Below, in pieces: positions 1 to 6,204 of a stretch of DNA of 9,541 nucleotides. Position 1 is the first letter of the stretch. Each line of letters starts with the position of its first letter. The notes under the pieces are model-generated. The model searched no databases, was not told the origin of the DNA, and saw nothing but the letters and a program-made list of their open reading frames with translations. The stretch lies in contig CANINJ010000059.1 in assembly GCA_947468985.1 (NCBI GenBank), positions 1 to 9,541 of the forward strand. The letters are read 5' to 3'. The stretch comes from Bacteroidota bacterium (lineage in GTDB: Bacteria > Bacteroidota > Bacteroidia > Flavobacteriales > Flavobacteriaceae). The translations under genes and the position numbers were made by a program.

Positions 1-25
1 CTTAAGAAATTAAGAGGTTTTTTTT
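1..25. terminator. Terminator-like hairpin cut by the left edge
   Basis: CTTAA (1-5) pairs with TTAAG (10-14) across a GAAA tetraloop, and AGAGG plus eight T follow. Only the upper stem is visible. By comparison with the complete hairpin at 105-137, the lower stem (CCT on the left arm, AGG on the right) should continue into sequence left of the window. No gene in the window ends here, so if it works as a terminator it serves a gene outside, or it is simply the hairpin part of the tandem repeat that follows. Confidence 0.5.
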
Positions 26-95
26 ATGACATTTCCTCAATAAAATATTCTAGAAAATCTAACATTTGGTTTGAAGATAAATCAATATCGCCCAC
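13..95. repeat. Short repeat, copy 1 of 3
   Basis: These 83 bases, from AGAGG plus the T-run to ATCGCCCAC, recur base for base at 125-207, a spacing of 112 bp. Read on the minus strand, 24-95 is an open frame ending in TAA: V-G-D-I-D-L-S-S-N-Q, then M-L-D-F-L-E-Y-F-I-E-E-M-S. The frame stays open to the right as far as a stop at 123-125, which adds I-T-L-E-V-F-G-T-T in front. This may be the tail of a lost gene or chance within a noncoding element. I do not recognise the peptide. The array may continue left of the window. Confidence 0.85.
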
Positions 96-104
96 TGTCG
101 TACC

Positions 105-137
105 AAAAACCTCTAAAGTAATTTAGAGGTTTTTTTT
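105..137. terminator. Hairpin with T-run between repeat copies
   Basis: Perfect 13-bp stem: AAAAACCTCTAAA (105-117) pairs with TTTAGAGGTTTTT (122-134) around a GTAA tetraloop (118-121), and T continues to 137. With A on the left arm and T on the right, it has the form of a rho-independent terminator in both directions. It separates the two copies of the 83-bp repeat. Relative to the hairpin at the left edge, one stem pair is changed from T-A to A-T and the loop from GAAA to GTAA, so both pairing and the GNRA loop form are kept. Confidence 0.75.
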
Positions 138-207
138 ATGACATTTCCTCAATAAAATATTCTAGAAAATCTAACATTTGGTTTGAAGATAAATCAATAT
201 CGCCCAC
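125..207. repeat. Short repeat, copy 2 of 3
   Basis: Identical to 13-95. The minus-strand frame (136-207, 23 codons plus TAA) is the same. To the right, however, the flank is no longer the GTACGACA-type spacer of copy 1 but a different hairpin (212-248). The tandem periodicity therefore ends here, and the conserved block ends sharply at CGCCCAC. Confidence 0.85.
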
Positions 208-211
208 ATAT

Positions 212-248
212 AAAAAAGACAAACTTGAATTTCGAGTTTGTCTTTTTT
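212..248. terminator. Perfect bidirectional terminator-like hairpin upstream of the AraC gene
   Basis: AAAAAAGACAAACT (212-225) pairs perfectly with AGTTTGTCTTTTTT (235-248), a 14-bp stem, with extra T-G and G-C pairs possible inside. The T-run on the right and A-run on the left suit termination on either strand. No gene ending here is visible, and the next gene starts downstream at 343. A diverged version lies after that gene at 1648-1685, again directly next to the conserved repeat block. Confidence 0.7.
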
Positions 249-312
249 ATTACAAGTAATTGCAATACAATAAGCTCAATAAAAAGAGGACATTTTTTTA
301 AATAATTTTTAT

Positions 313-320
313 TACTTTTG
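313..320 (+). promoter_or_regulatory. Bacteroidota -7 element for the AraC-type gene
   Basis: TACTTTTG matches the Bacteroidota -7 consensus TAnnTTTG and lies 22 nt before the ATG at 343, giving a leader of roughly 15 nt. No clear -33 TTG is seen at the right distance. The element lies inside a perfect inverted repeat, TTATTAC (309-315), tttt, GTAATAA (320-326), which could be a regulator site. Confidence 0.45.
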
Positions 321-342
321 TAATAATTAATATTTCCCTCAA

Positions 343-1551
343 ATGTTATTATACATCTCATTAATGCTAATTTTATTAGCAATTATTTTAATTATCTATA
401 ATTGGAAACTGAATAAAAACGCAGTTTTTGTTGGGTTGTTTTTCTTCTTAGTCGCCATTTATGGCTTGACCCATTACCTAACTGTTTATGGAAAATCGGC
501 TTTTTGGATGGCTCTATTTTATAATAACATTTCGCCTTTTATGTTACTTTCTGGGCCTTTTCTATATTTTTATGTAAGAGGTACATTAAAAGATAGACAA
601 GGATTAAAAGCCAAAGATTATTTGCATTTTATCCCTGCATTAATTCATTTAATTGGAATATCCTCTTATTTATTATCTCCATTTAGTTACAAAAAAGAAG
701 TGGCACAATTGATAATTGACAACTTTGATAATATTAAATTTATTAAAGTCAATTTTTTTTTTAATTATAAATTCAATTTCATTATTAGATTACTTTTATT
801 AGTAATTTATACCCTATTCTCTGGAATGTTATTATGTAAGTTTTCAAAGAAGAAAAATAATTATCTGAATATTCCAGCCAAACAATTAAAAATCACCTAT
901 AGATGGTTAGTTTCTCTAATTATTTTAGTTCTATTTTTAATATTAAACTTTATAATATTAACGATCTATTTTATCTATTATACTAGTGATCAACTAAAAC
1001 AAAATACTTTAATTGTAAATTTTACAACTGGAATCGCGTTTGTGTTTTTGGCTATTGGAGTTTTATTTTTTCCTGAAATTTTATATGGAATGCCAAATCA
1101 CAAAAGTTCCATTTCAAAAATAAAACGAAAAACAATTAAGACTAACAAATCAAAGGTTATTTCTAAAGACAAACTTCATATTGAAATTGCAAACGATCCT
1201 TTTATAGAATTATCGGATAAAATAAAAAGCTATTTCGAAAAAGAAAAACCATATTTAAATCCTAATTTTTCGATTTCTGACATTGCATTAAAAATGGAAG
1301 TTCCTCAAAATCATGTTTCTTATTGTATTAATTCTATATTTAAAACTAAATTTTCAAAATTAAAAACTGAGCTAAGAATTGAATACACAAAAAAAATATT
1401 GCTAGAATCAAATCATTCAAATATTACTATTGATGGAATTGCTCAAATGTCAGGATTTATTTCACGTTCAAGCTTTTATAATGCTTTTAAAGACGTGACA
1501 GGAGAAACACCAAGTGATTACTTGAATTCTAATTTAAAAGTCGATAAATAG
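343..1551 (+). CDS. Membrane-anchored AraC-family transcriptional regulator
   Basis: This 402-residue protein is predicted to hold a DNA-binding domain at the inner membrane. The first about 245 residues contain seven hydrophobic segments (about 3-20, 27-47, 62-78, 94-112, 144-165, 188-212, 226-244). A basic linker (about 258-278, KIKRKTIKTNKSK) follows, and then a C-terminal AraC/HTH_18 domain (about 308-395) with two helix-turn-helices: F-S-I-S-D-I-A-L-K-M near 309-318 and I-D-G-I-A-Q-M-S-G-F near 363-372. The typical end motif S-S-F-Y-N-A-F-K-D-V-T-G-E-T-P lies at 376-390. This architecture is common in Bacteroidota and differs from the soluble ligand-binding AraC type. The ATG at 343 gives the full first membrane segment and fits the upstream -7 element. 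Ligand and targets are unknown, and no metabolic operon adjoins it. Copies of one repeat-hairpin module lie on both sides. Confidence 0.88.
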   Translation: MLLYISLMLILLAIILIIYNWKLNKNAVFVGLFFFLVAIYGLTHYLTVYGKSAFWMALFYNNISPFMLLSGPFLYFYVRGTLKDRQGLKAKDYLHFIPALIHLIGISSYLLSPFSYKKEVAQLIIDNFDNIKFIKVNFFFNYKFNFIIRLLLLVIYTLFSGMLLCKFSKKKNNYLNIPAKQLKITYRWLVSLIILVLFLILNFIILTIYFIYYTSDQLKQNTLIVNFTTGIAFVFLAIGVLFFPEILYGMPNHKSSISKIKRKTIKTNKSKVISKDKLHIEIANDPFIELSDKIKSYFEKEKPYLNPNFSISDIALKMEVPQNHVSYCINSIFKTKFSKLKTELRIEYTKKILLESNHSNITIDGIAQMSGFISRSSFYNAFKDVTGETPSDYLNSNLKVDK

Positions 1552-1580
1552 TAAAAATTGGCTTAAAAATAATAGCTATA

Positions 1581-1642
1581 TTATGGTTTCTCCTCAATAA
1601 AAAAATCTAACATTTGATTTGAAGATAAATCAATATCGCCCA
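1581..1642. repeat. Short repeat, copy 3 (diverged)
   Basis: It matches copies 1 and 2 from TCCTCAATAAAA to ATCAATATCGCCCA, with one 9-bp deletion in the middle and few substitutions. The minus-strand frame survives: ATG at 1641-1643, then G-D-I-D-L-S-S-N-Q-M-L-D-F-F-I-E-E-K-P and TAA at 1581-1583, a 20-codon frame. The 9-bp gap removes exactly three codons (L-E-Y). As in copy 2, a hairpin starting with AAAAAAGA follows at once on the right. Confidence 0.8.
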
Positions 1643-1647
1643 TAACT

Positions 1648-1685
1648 AAAAAAGATAAACTTGATTTTGAGCTTGTCTTTTTTTT
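1648..1685. terminator. Bidirectional terminator between the AraC gene and rsmG
   Basis: AAAAAAGATAAACT (1648-1661) pairs with AGCTTGTCTTTTTT (1670-1683), with one mismatch (A1659-C1672) and one T-G wobble. Eight T run from 1678 to 1685, and an A-run lies on the left arm. It sits between two convergent genes, about 100 nt past the AraC-type stop and about 160 nt past the rsmG stop, so it can serve both. It is clearly homologous to the hairpin at 212-248. Confidence 0.75.
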
Positions 1686-1686
1686 G

Positions 1687-1784
1687 GAGCAGAAATTCCA
1701 GTTCTTACCACACTATTTCCCCCGCTATTCGCTATATCTCTTGTGGCGAACCCCCACAACAGGATACCACTACTATCGGGGCTA
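1687..1784 (-). repeat. Structured intergenic repeat of a Flavobacterium-type family
   Basis: Read on the minus strand this starts TAGCCCCGATAGTAGTGG and later has GATATAGCGAATAGCGGGGG. I recall this pattern as a frequent intergenic element in Flavobacterium genomes, but I could not search. It is folded: CCCCG (1720-1724) pairs with CGGGG (1777-1781), enclosing a second hairpin TTGTGG (1741-1746) with CCACAA (1754-1759). It is much more GC-rich than its surroundings. It would lie in the 3' untranslated part of the rsmG transcript, ahead of the terminator at 1648-1685. The exact ends are uncertain. Confidence 0.5.
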
Positions 1785-1841
1785 AATAATTACGTTCATA
1801 TTTTCATAATTACATTTCCAGCCACAACTTGCCGCAATTTT

Positions 1842-2471
1842 TTAGTTTTTAAACTTCAAAGGCAAATGAACTACTTTTTTAGTTTCAAAAAATTCACCTT
1901 CAAAAAAATCGGCAATATTATATTCTTTTGCATTTGGAAATGCCGCCAATTCTTCTGTTAAATCGCCACCTTTAAGGTACAAAATACCATTTTTGAGTTC
2001 GTTTTTTTGCTGTTTTTTGATTTTGTCTTTTATCCAAGAAACAAAATCTGGCATGTTTGTCACCGCACGACTTACGATGAAATCAAAATCGCCTTTGACA
2101 TTTTCAGCACGCATTTGCTCGGCTTTGACATTTTTTAAATCCAATGCTTCAGCAACCGCTTTTACAACATTTATCTTTTTCAGAATGACATCTATCAAAT
2201 AAAATCGTGTTTCTGGAAATAAAATTGCCAACGGAATTCCAGGAAAACCGCCACCTGTTCCTACATCTAAAACATAAGTTCCAGGTTCAAATTTTTGGAT
2301 TTTCGCAATAGCCAAAGAATGCAAAACGTGTTTCACATACAACTCATCAATGTCTTTGCGAGAAATTACATTGATTTTTGAATTCCAATCTTGGTACAAC
2401 GCTTCCAATTGAACAAATTGATTTTTCTGAACGTCAGTCAAATTAGGGAAATATTTTAGGATGAATTCCAT
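1842..2471 (-). CDS. rsmG: 16S rRNA (guanine527-N7)-methyltransferase RsmG
   Basis: RsmG (GidB) uses S-adenosylmethionine to methylate N7 of G527 in the 530 loop of 16S rRNA; in other bacteria, loss gives low-level streptomycin resistance. The 209-residue protein has the usual family length. The SAM-binding glycine-rich loop is V-L-D-V-G-T-G-G-G-F-P-G-I-P at 67-80. The acidic end of strand 2 is Y-L-I-D at 91-94, followed by the conserved K-K (98-99). S-R-A-V is at 134-137 and L-K-G at 166-168. The N-terminal W-N-S-K-I-N-V-I-S-R (29-38) is also typical. The ATG at 2469-2471 gives the expected N-terminus. It is divergent from the desaturase gene, with 102 nt between the two starts. Confidence 0.96.
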   Translation of the reverse strand: MEFILKYFPNLTDVQKNQFVQLEALYQDWNSKINVISRKDIDELYVKHVLHSLAIAKIQKFEPGTYVLDVGTGGGFPGIPLAILFPETRFYLIDVILKKINVVKAVAEALDLKNVKAEQMRAENVKGDFDFIVSRAVTNMPDFVSWIKDKIKKQQKNELKNGILYLKGGDLTEELAAFPNAKEYNIADFFEGEFFETKKVVHLPLKFKN

Positions 2472-2485
2472 TGTGTAATTTTTAA

Positions 2486-2493
2486 CAAAAGTA
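2486..2493 (-). promoter_or_regulatory. -7 element for rsmG
   Basis: On the minus strand TACTTTTG matches TAnnTTTG and ends 14 nt before the rsmG ATG, giving a very short leader. A -33 TTG is not obvious. It is the same octamer as the one upstream of the AraC-type gene. Confidence 0.4.
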
Positions 2494-2524
2494 ATACTTT
2501 GAAACTAAAATTTTAGCCTGATTT

Positions 2525-2556
2525 TTGTATATTAAATTTAATAATAATTACATTTG
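2525..2556 (+). promoter_or_regulatory. Promoter of the desaturase gene
   Basis: TTG (2525-2527), 21 nt, then TACATTTG (2549-2556) fits the Flavobacterium-type -33/-7 arrangement. The ATG at 2574 lies 17 nt past the -7 element. Confidence 0.55.
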
Positions 2557-2573
2557 TAGCTTATCTATATATT

Positions 2574-3674
2574 ATGAATAACAATGCCCCCACTTTTGCA
2601 AAACAAGATGATTTGAAATTTTTCAGAACTTTGAACTCCAAAGTCAACAACTACTTCAAAGAAAACAACATACAAAAAACTGGAAATTGGAAATTGTATT
2701 TAAAAACAGCAATTCTTTTCACAGTGTTTTTAGCCCCTTATTTTTTAATTATTACTATGGAAACAATGCCTTTTTGGATGTTTTCATTGTTGTCAATAGT
2801 TATCGGAATTGGGATGGCGGGAATTGGAATGAACGTGATGCACGATGGAAATCACGGGTCGTATTCCAATAAAAATTGGATTAATAAATTCATGGGTGGA
2901 ACCATCTATATTTTAGCAGGAAACGTTTACAACTGGCAAGTTCAGCATAACGTTCTTCACCATACTTATACTAATATTCCTGGTCACGATGAAGATTTAG
3001 ATGCAGGTCGCGTAATCCGTTTTACCAAAGAAGCAAAATGGTTGAGTTTTCACAAATTCCAACATTACTATTCTATTTTCTTGTATGGTTTATTAACCTT
3101 TAATTGGTCTTTAACCACCGATTTCAAACAGATGAGCCTTTATCTAAAAAGAAAATTATCTTATGGTGAGCCAAAAAGCACAAAATTTCTTTGGACAACT
3201 TTAGTAATCACTAAAATAATTTATTTCGCCGTTTGGATTGTTATTCCAATGGTATTAGGGATTTATTGGTGGCAAGTATTAATTGGCTTTTTCATCATGC
3301 ATTATACTGCTGGTTTAATTTTGAGTATTGTATTCCAATTGGCTCATATTACGGAAGACACAACCAATCCGCATCCTAATGAAGAAGGAGAAATGGAACA
3401 CACTTGGGCGGTGCATCAACTATTTACAACAGTAAATTTTGCTCCAAAGAGTTTCATTGTAAACTGGTACACAGGTGGATTAAATCATCAAATTGAGCAT
3501 CATTTATTTCCGCATATTAGCCATATTCACTATAGTAATATTGCAAAATTTGTAAAAGAAGCAGCGCAAGAAGCGAATCTTCCTTATTATGAATATCAAT
3601 CAATGAGAACCGCTGTAATTGCACATTTCAAACATTTGAAAAATTTAGGAATGAAACCTGAACTTTTGGCATAA
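2574..3674 (+). CDS. Membrane fatty-acid desaturase (acyl-lipid/linoleoyl-CoA desaturase-like)
   Basis: This 366-residue integral membrane di-iron desaturase is predicted to introduce a double bond into an acyl chain, probably to adjust membrane fluidity. The three histidine boxes are complete: H-D-G-N-H at 90-94, H-N-V-L-H-H at 125-130 and H-Q-I-E-H-H at 305-310. A further conserved histidine lies in Q-L-A-H-I-T (255-260). Hydrophobic segments lie at about 45-61, 67-88, 107-118, 166-178, 208-230 and 234-256. There is no N-terminal cytochrome b5 domain, so an external electron donor is implied. The third box, with glutamine at Q-I-E-H-H, is seen in front-end and some acyl-lipid desaturases, but position specificity cannot be read from the sequence. 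The aminotransferase gene starts 53 nt downstream and may be co-transcribed. Confidence 0.93.
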   Translation: MNNNAPTFAKQDDLKFFRTLNSKVNNYFKENNIQKTGNWKLYLKTAILFTVFLAPYFLIITMETMPFWMFSLLSIVIGIGMAGIGMNVMHDGNHGSYSNKNWINKFMGGTIYILAGNVYNWQVQHNVLHHTYTNIPGHDEDLDAGRVIRFTKEAKWLSFHKFQHYYSIFLYGLLTFNWSLTTDFKQMSLYLKRKLSYGEPKSTKFLWTTLVITKIIYFAVWIVIPMVLGIYWWQVLIGFFIMHYTAGLILSIVFQLAHITEDTTNPHPNEEGEMEHTWAVHQLFTTVNFAPKSFIVNWYTGGLNHQIEHHLFPHISHIHYSNIAKFVKEAAQEANLPYYEYQSMRTAVIAHFKHLKNLGMKPELLA

Positions 3675-3727
3675 TTGAATTCATCTTTGGATAATTCTTA
3701 CAAAAACTTAACTACAACACACCAATA

Positions 3728-4912
3728 ATGAACCCACTTTCGGATAGGATAAATAATTTATCGACATCACAAACATTGGCAATGGCGGCATTGGCAAGAG
3801 AATTAAAAGCACAAGGAAAAGATATTATCAGTTTAAGTTTAGGAGAACCTGACTTTAATACTCCTGATTTTATTAAAGAAGCGGCAAAAAGAGCCATCGA
3901 TGAAAATTATAGCACCTATTCTCCGGTTGAGGGTTACCAAGAATTAAAAGAAGCCATTTGTAGAAAATTCAAAAGAGACAATGATTTAGACTATAAACCT
4001 TCTCAAATTGTAGTTTCTACTGGTGCAAAACAATCTTTATACAACATTGCTCAAGTAATGCTAAACGATGGTGACGAGGTGATTTTACCTGCTCCGTATT
4101 GGGTTAGCTACTTTGAAATAATCAAATTGTCGGGTGGCGTTCCTGTTGAAGTTCCAACGTCAATTGAAAGCGATTTCAAAATCACACCAGCACAATTGGA
4201 AGCGGCTTTAACACCAAAAACAAAAATGATGTGGTTCAGTTCCCCTTGTAATCCAAGTGGTTCTGTTTACAATAGAGAAGAATTAACTGCATTGGCAAAA
4301 GTGTTGGAAAAATATCCAAACGTATATGTTGTTGCCGATGAAATATACGAACACATTAATTTTTCAGGCACTTTTTGTAGTATAGCTTCCATTCCAGGGA
4401 TGCTTGAAAAAACCATTACTGTAAATGGTGTTGCAAAAGCATTTGCTATGACAGGATGGAGAATTGGATATATTGGAGCTCCTGAATTTATTGCAAAAGC
4501 ATGTACAAAAATTCAAGGTCAAGTTACAAGTGGTGCAAACAGTATTGCGCAACGCGCTACAATTACTGCTGTCGATGCAGATCCGTCTGTTTTGAAACAT
4601 ATGGTTACTGCTTTTCATAGCCGTAGAGATTTGGTTGTTGGATTATTAAGAGAAATTCCAGGAATCAAAATCAACGTGCCGGAAGGTGCTTTTTATGTGT
4701 TTCCAGATGTTTCTTCTTTCTTCGGAAAAACTCTAAATGGTACTTTTATTAAAGATGCCAATGACTTTTCAATGTATCTTTTATCTCACGCAAATGTAGC
4801 AACTGTAACTGGTGATGCATTTGGAAACCCTGATTGCATTCGTTTTTCGTATGCTACAAGTGAGGATTTATTGACAGAAGCGTTACGAAGAATAAAAGAA
4901 GCAGTTTCATAA
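3728..4912 (+). CDS. Pyridoxal-phosphate aminotransferase, class I/II, aspartate type
   Basis: This 394-residue fold-type I aminotransferase is most like the bacterial aspartate aminotransferase subgroup Ib (aspartate + 2-oxoglutarate to oxaloacetate + glutamate). Visible features are S-L-G-E-P-D-F-N-T-P (37-46), P-A-P-Y-W-V-S-Y at 121-128, N175 in C-N-P-S-G, and D204 and Y207 in D-E-I-Y-E. The Schiff-base lysine is K237 in G-V-A-K-A-F-A-M-T-G-W-R-I-G-Y, with R245 for the phosphate and R372 (I-R-F-S-Y) for the substrate carboxylate. Related enzymes of this subgroup can also use prephenate or other amino acids, so aspartate specificity is inferred. The ATG at 3728 gives the standard N-terminus. 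Upstream only weak -7 matches are seen (for example CATCTTTG at 3682-3689), so transcription from the desaturase promoter is plausible. Confidence 0.93.
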   Translation: MNPLSDRINNLSTSQTLAMAALARELKAQGKDIISLSLGEPDFNTPDFIKEAAKRAIDENYSTYSPVEGYQELKEAICRKFKRDNDLDYKPSQIVVSTGAKQSLYNIAQVMLNDGDEVILPAPYWVSYFEIIKLSGGVPVEVPTSIESDFKITPAQLEAALTPKTKMMWFSSPCNPSGSVYNREELTALAKVLEKYPNVYVVADEIYEHINFSGTFCSIASIPGMLEKTITVNGVAKAFAMTGWRIGYIGAPEFIAKACTKIQGQVTSGANSIAQRATITAVDADPSVLKHMVTAFHSRRDLVVGLLREIPGIKINVPEGAFYVFPDVSSFFGKTLNGTFIKDANDFSMYLLSHANVATVTGDAFGNPDCIRFSYATSEDLLTEALRRIKEAVS

Positions 4913-4976
4913 AGTAACAATACGATTTATATTACATAAAACACAGGTCACTTTTTATGAATATTAATATTGTAAT

Positions 4977-5002
4977 TAAAACATTTAGCACTGTTTTATT
5001 TT
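4977..5002 (+). terminator. Weak terminator candidate after the aminotransferase
   Basis: TAAAACA (4977-4983) pairs with TGTTTTA (4992-4998) around an 8-nt loop, followed by TTTT. The stem is short with a single G-C pair. It lies between the convergent aminotransferase and DUF4105 genes, where termination is expected, but the structure alone is not convincing. Confidence 0.25.
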
Positions 5003-5047
5003 ACCGAGGTCAATAATGATTGTAGAATTTTTTTGAATCAAATTAAT

Positions 5048-6181
5048 CTATAATTGGCTAATTCTATTTCTATTTATCAATTTTATCAAACCGATGGAAC
5101 TCGTAATAATCAATGGCAATACTATTCCTAAATAGGATTTGCCAAACAAGATAAATACATAAGCAAGCAAACATAAAATACTTAATAAGCTGGTAAATAA
5201 AATCAATTTTCTGTTGTTTTTAATTTGGAAATATACAACCAAAAACAATATTGGATTGAATAATAAGATATTGTAATTGTTAGCCAACTCTTTGTGCAGA
5301 GAGTAAAATCCTGCAACTATAAAAAAGAGTCCAAGCATCCCTAATGCTATGAAATAGGCTTTGTAAATAGAATTCTTATTTGCAATTATAATCAACGAAA
5401 ACAGCAAACAAAAAGCATAATAATTATTCCACCACGAAAAAGGAACTTTTTCCTTTTCAAATTCCATTATTTTTCTATTTTCCTTACAAAGCGGTCTATT
5501 ATTATAAGAAATAGTCTTGATACTTTCTTGGAGTTCGGCAGGTAAAAACAACTCTTCCCCTTTCAAATCGACCTTTGTTCCAAAGATAATACTCGTTCCT
5601 AATTGCTCAAAGAAATGTACTTCAAAGTAAGGAAAGAGAATATCTCTGTAGGTTTTGTCTTCTTTGGTGTCCTTAACGATAACTTCTTTTCCAATACTTT
5701 TATTAATAGCATTAATTACCATTGTAGTACAATTTTTATCAATAAATTTATAGGTATAAAAGCGCTCCTCCGATTGTAAAGAAGCATTTAAATAGTCAAA
5801 AAGCGCTTGTTTTTGGCTTGTTGAAATGTTCAAAATTTGCTCATCAACACTTCTTTTTTCGTATAGATATTCTTGGAAAAACTCCTCAAAAGTGCAACTC
5901 GTTTCCAAGTATTGCAAATCTCCTTTTACAAATTTTAAATAGAAATTTGGTGTGCTAAAATCAAAAGTACCGTAGTTATAAACTTCATCAATTTGGTTTT
6001 CGGCATCTCTAATTCTAATGGCCGTATGACCAAATAACGAATAAATTTCAGAGCCTGTCCCACAAGTAATAATACTTACTTCGGCATTTTCAGAAAGGGG
6101 AAGAATTTGACCAATTACTTTATTTGTAAATAGGAAAACGATTAAAAAAGAGTAGAGTAGGGTCTGTTTTATGCGATACAT
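5048..6181 (-). CDS. DUF4105/Lnb_N-type envelope protein with C-terminal membrane helices
   Basis: 377 residues. A signal peptide or membrane anchor occupies 1-25 (hydrophobic core L-L-Y-S-F-L-I-V-F-L-F). Residues about 27-205 match the DUF4105 family, described as the N-terminal periplasmic domain of lacto-N-biosidase-type proteins (Lnb_N). The hallmarks are S-L-F-G-H-T-A-I-R-I (48-57, H52), Y-N-Y-G-T-F-D-F (68-75), and D-K-N-C-T-T (148-153, C151). The H-then-C order recalls circularly permuted papain-fold enzymes such as NlpC/P60 and LRAT relatives, so a hydrolase or acyltransferase is possible; this is inference. About 253-367 holds four to five membrane helices. Thus an extracytoplasmic domain is tied to the inner membrane. 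It starts 23 nt after the PorV-like gene and is likely co-transcribed with it. The function of the family is not established as far as I know. Confidence 0.8.
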   Translation of the reverse strand: MYRIKQTLLYSFLIVFLFTNKVIGQILPLSENAEVSIITCGTGSEIYSLFGHTAIRIRDAENQIDEVYNYGTFDFSTPNFYLKFVKGDLQYLETSCTFEEFFQEYLYEKRSVDEQILNISTSQKQALFDYLNASLQSEERFYTYKFIDKNCTTMVINAINKSIGKEVIVKDTKEDKTYRDILFPYFEVHFFEQLGTSIIFGTKVDLKGEELFLPAELQESIKTISYNNRPLCKENRKIMEFEKEKVPFSWWNNYYAFCLLFSLIIIANKNSIYKAYFIALGMLGLFFIVAGFYSLHKELANNYNILLFNPILFLVVYFQIKNNRKLILFTSLLSILCLLAYVFILFGKSYLGIVLPLIITSSIGLIKLINRNRISQL

Positions 6182-6204
6182 TTTACTTTATTTGTTTCTT
6201 ATAC

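Noticed and set aside
1..250. CRISPR array from the regular repeats
   Set aside because: Only two tandem copies are present, the repeat is 83 bp with a 29-bp gap that is itself half of a hairpin, and no cas gene is near.
194..382. 62-codon minus-strand open frame
   Set aside because: It runs across the hairpin at 212-248 and the promoter and start of the AraC-type gene; composition is AT-driven and no family features are visible.
1743..1961. 72-codon plus-strand open frame
   Set aside because: It starts in the structured repeat and runs antisense through the 3' end of rsmG, which is a clear gene.
4913..5047. Search for a small gene or RNA between the aminotransferase and DUF4105 genes
   Set aside because: Only a short AT palindrome (AATATTAATATT) and a weak hairpin are present; no open frame with plausible start and composition.
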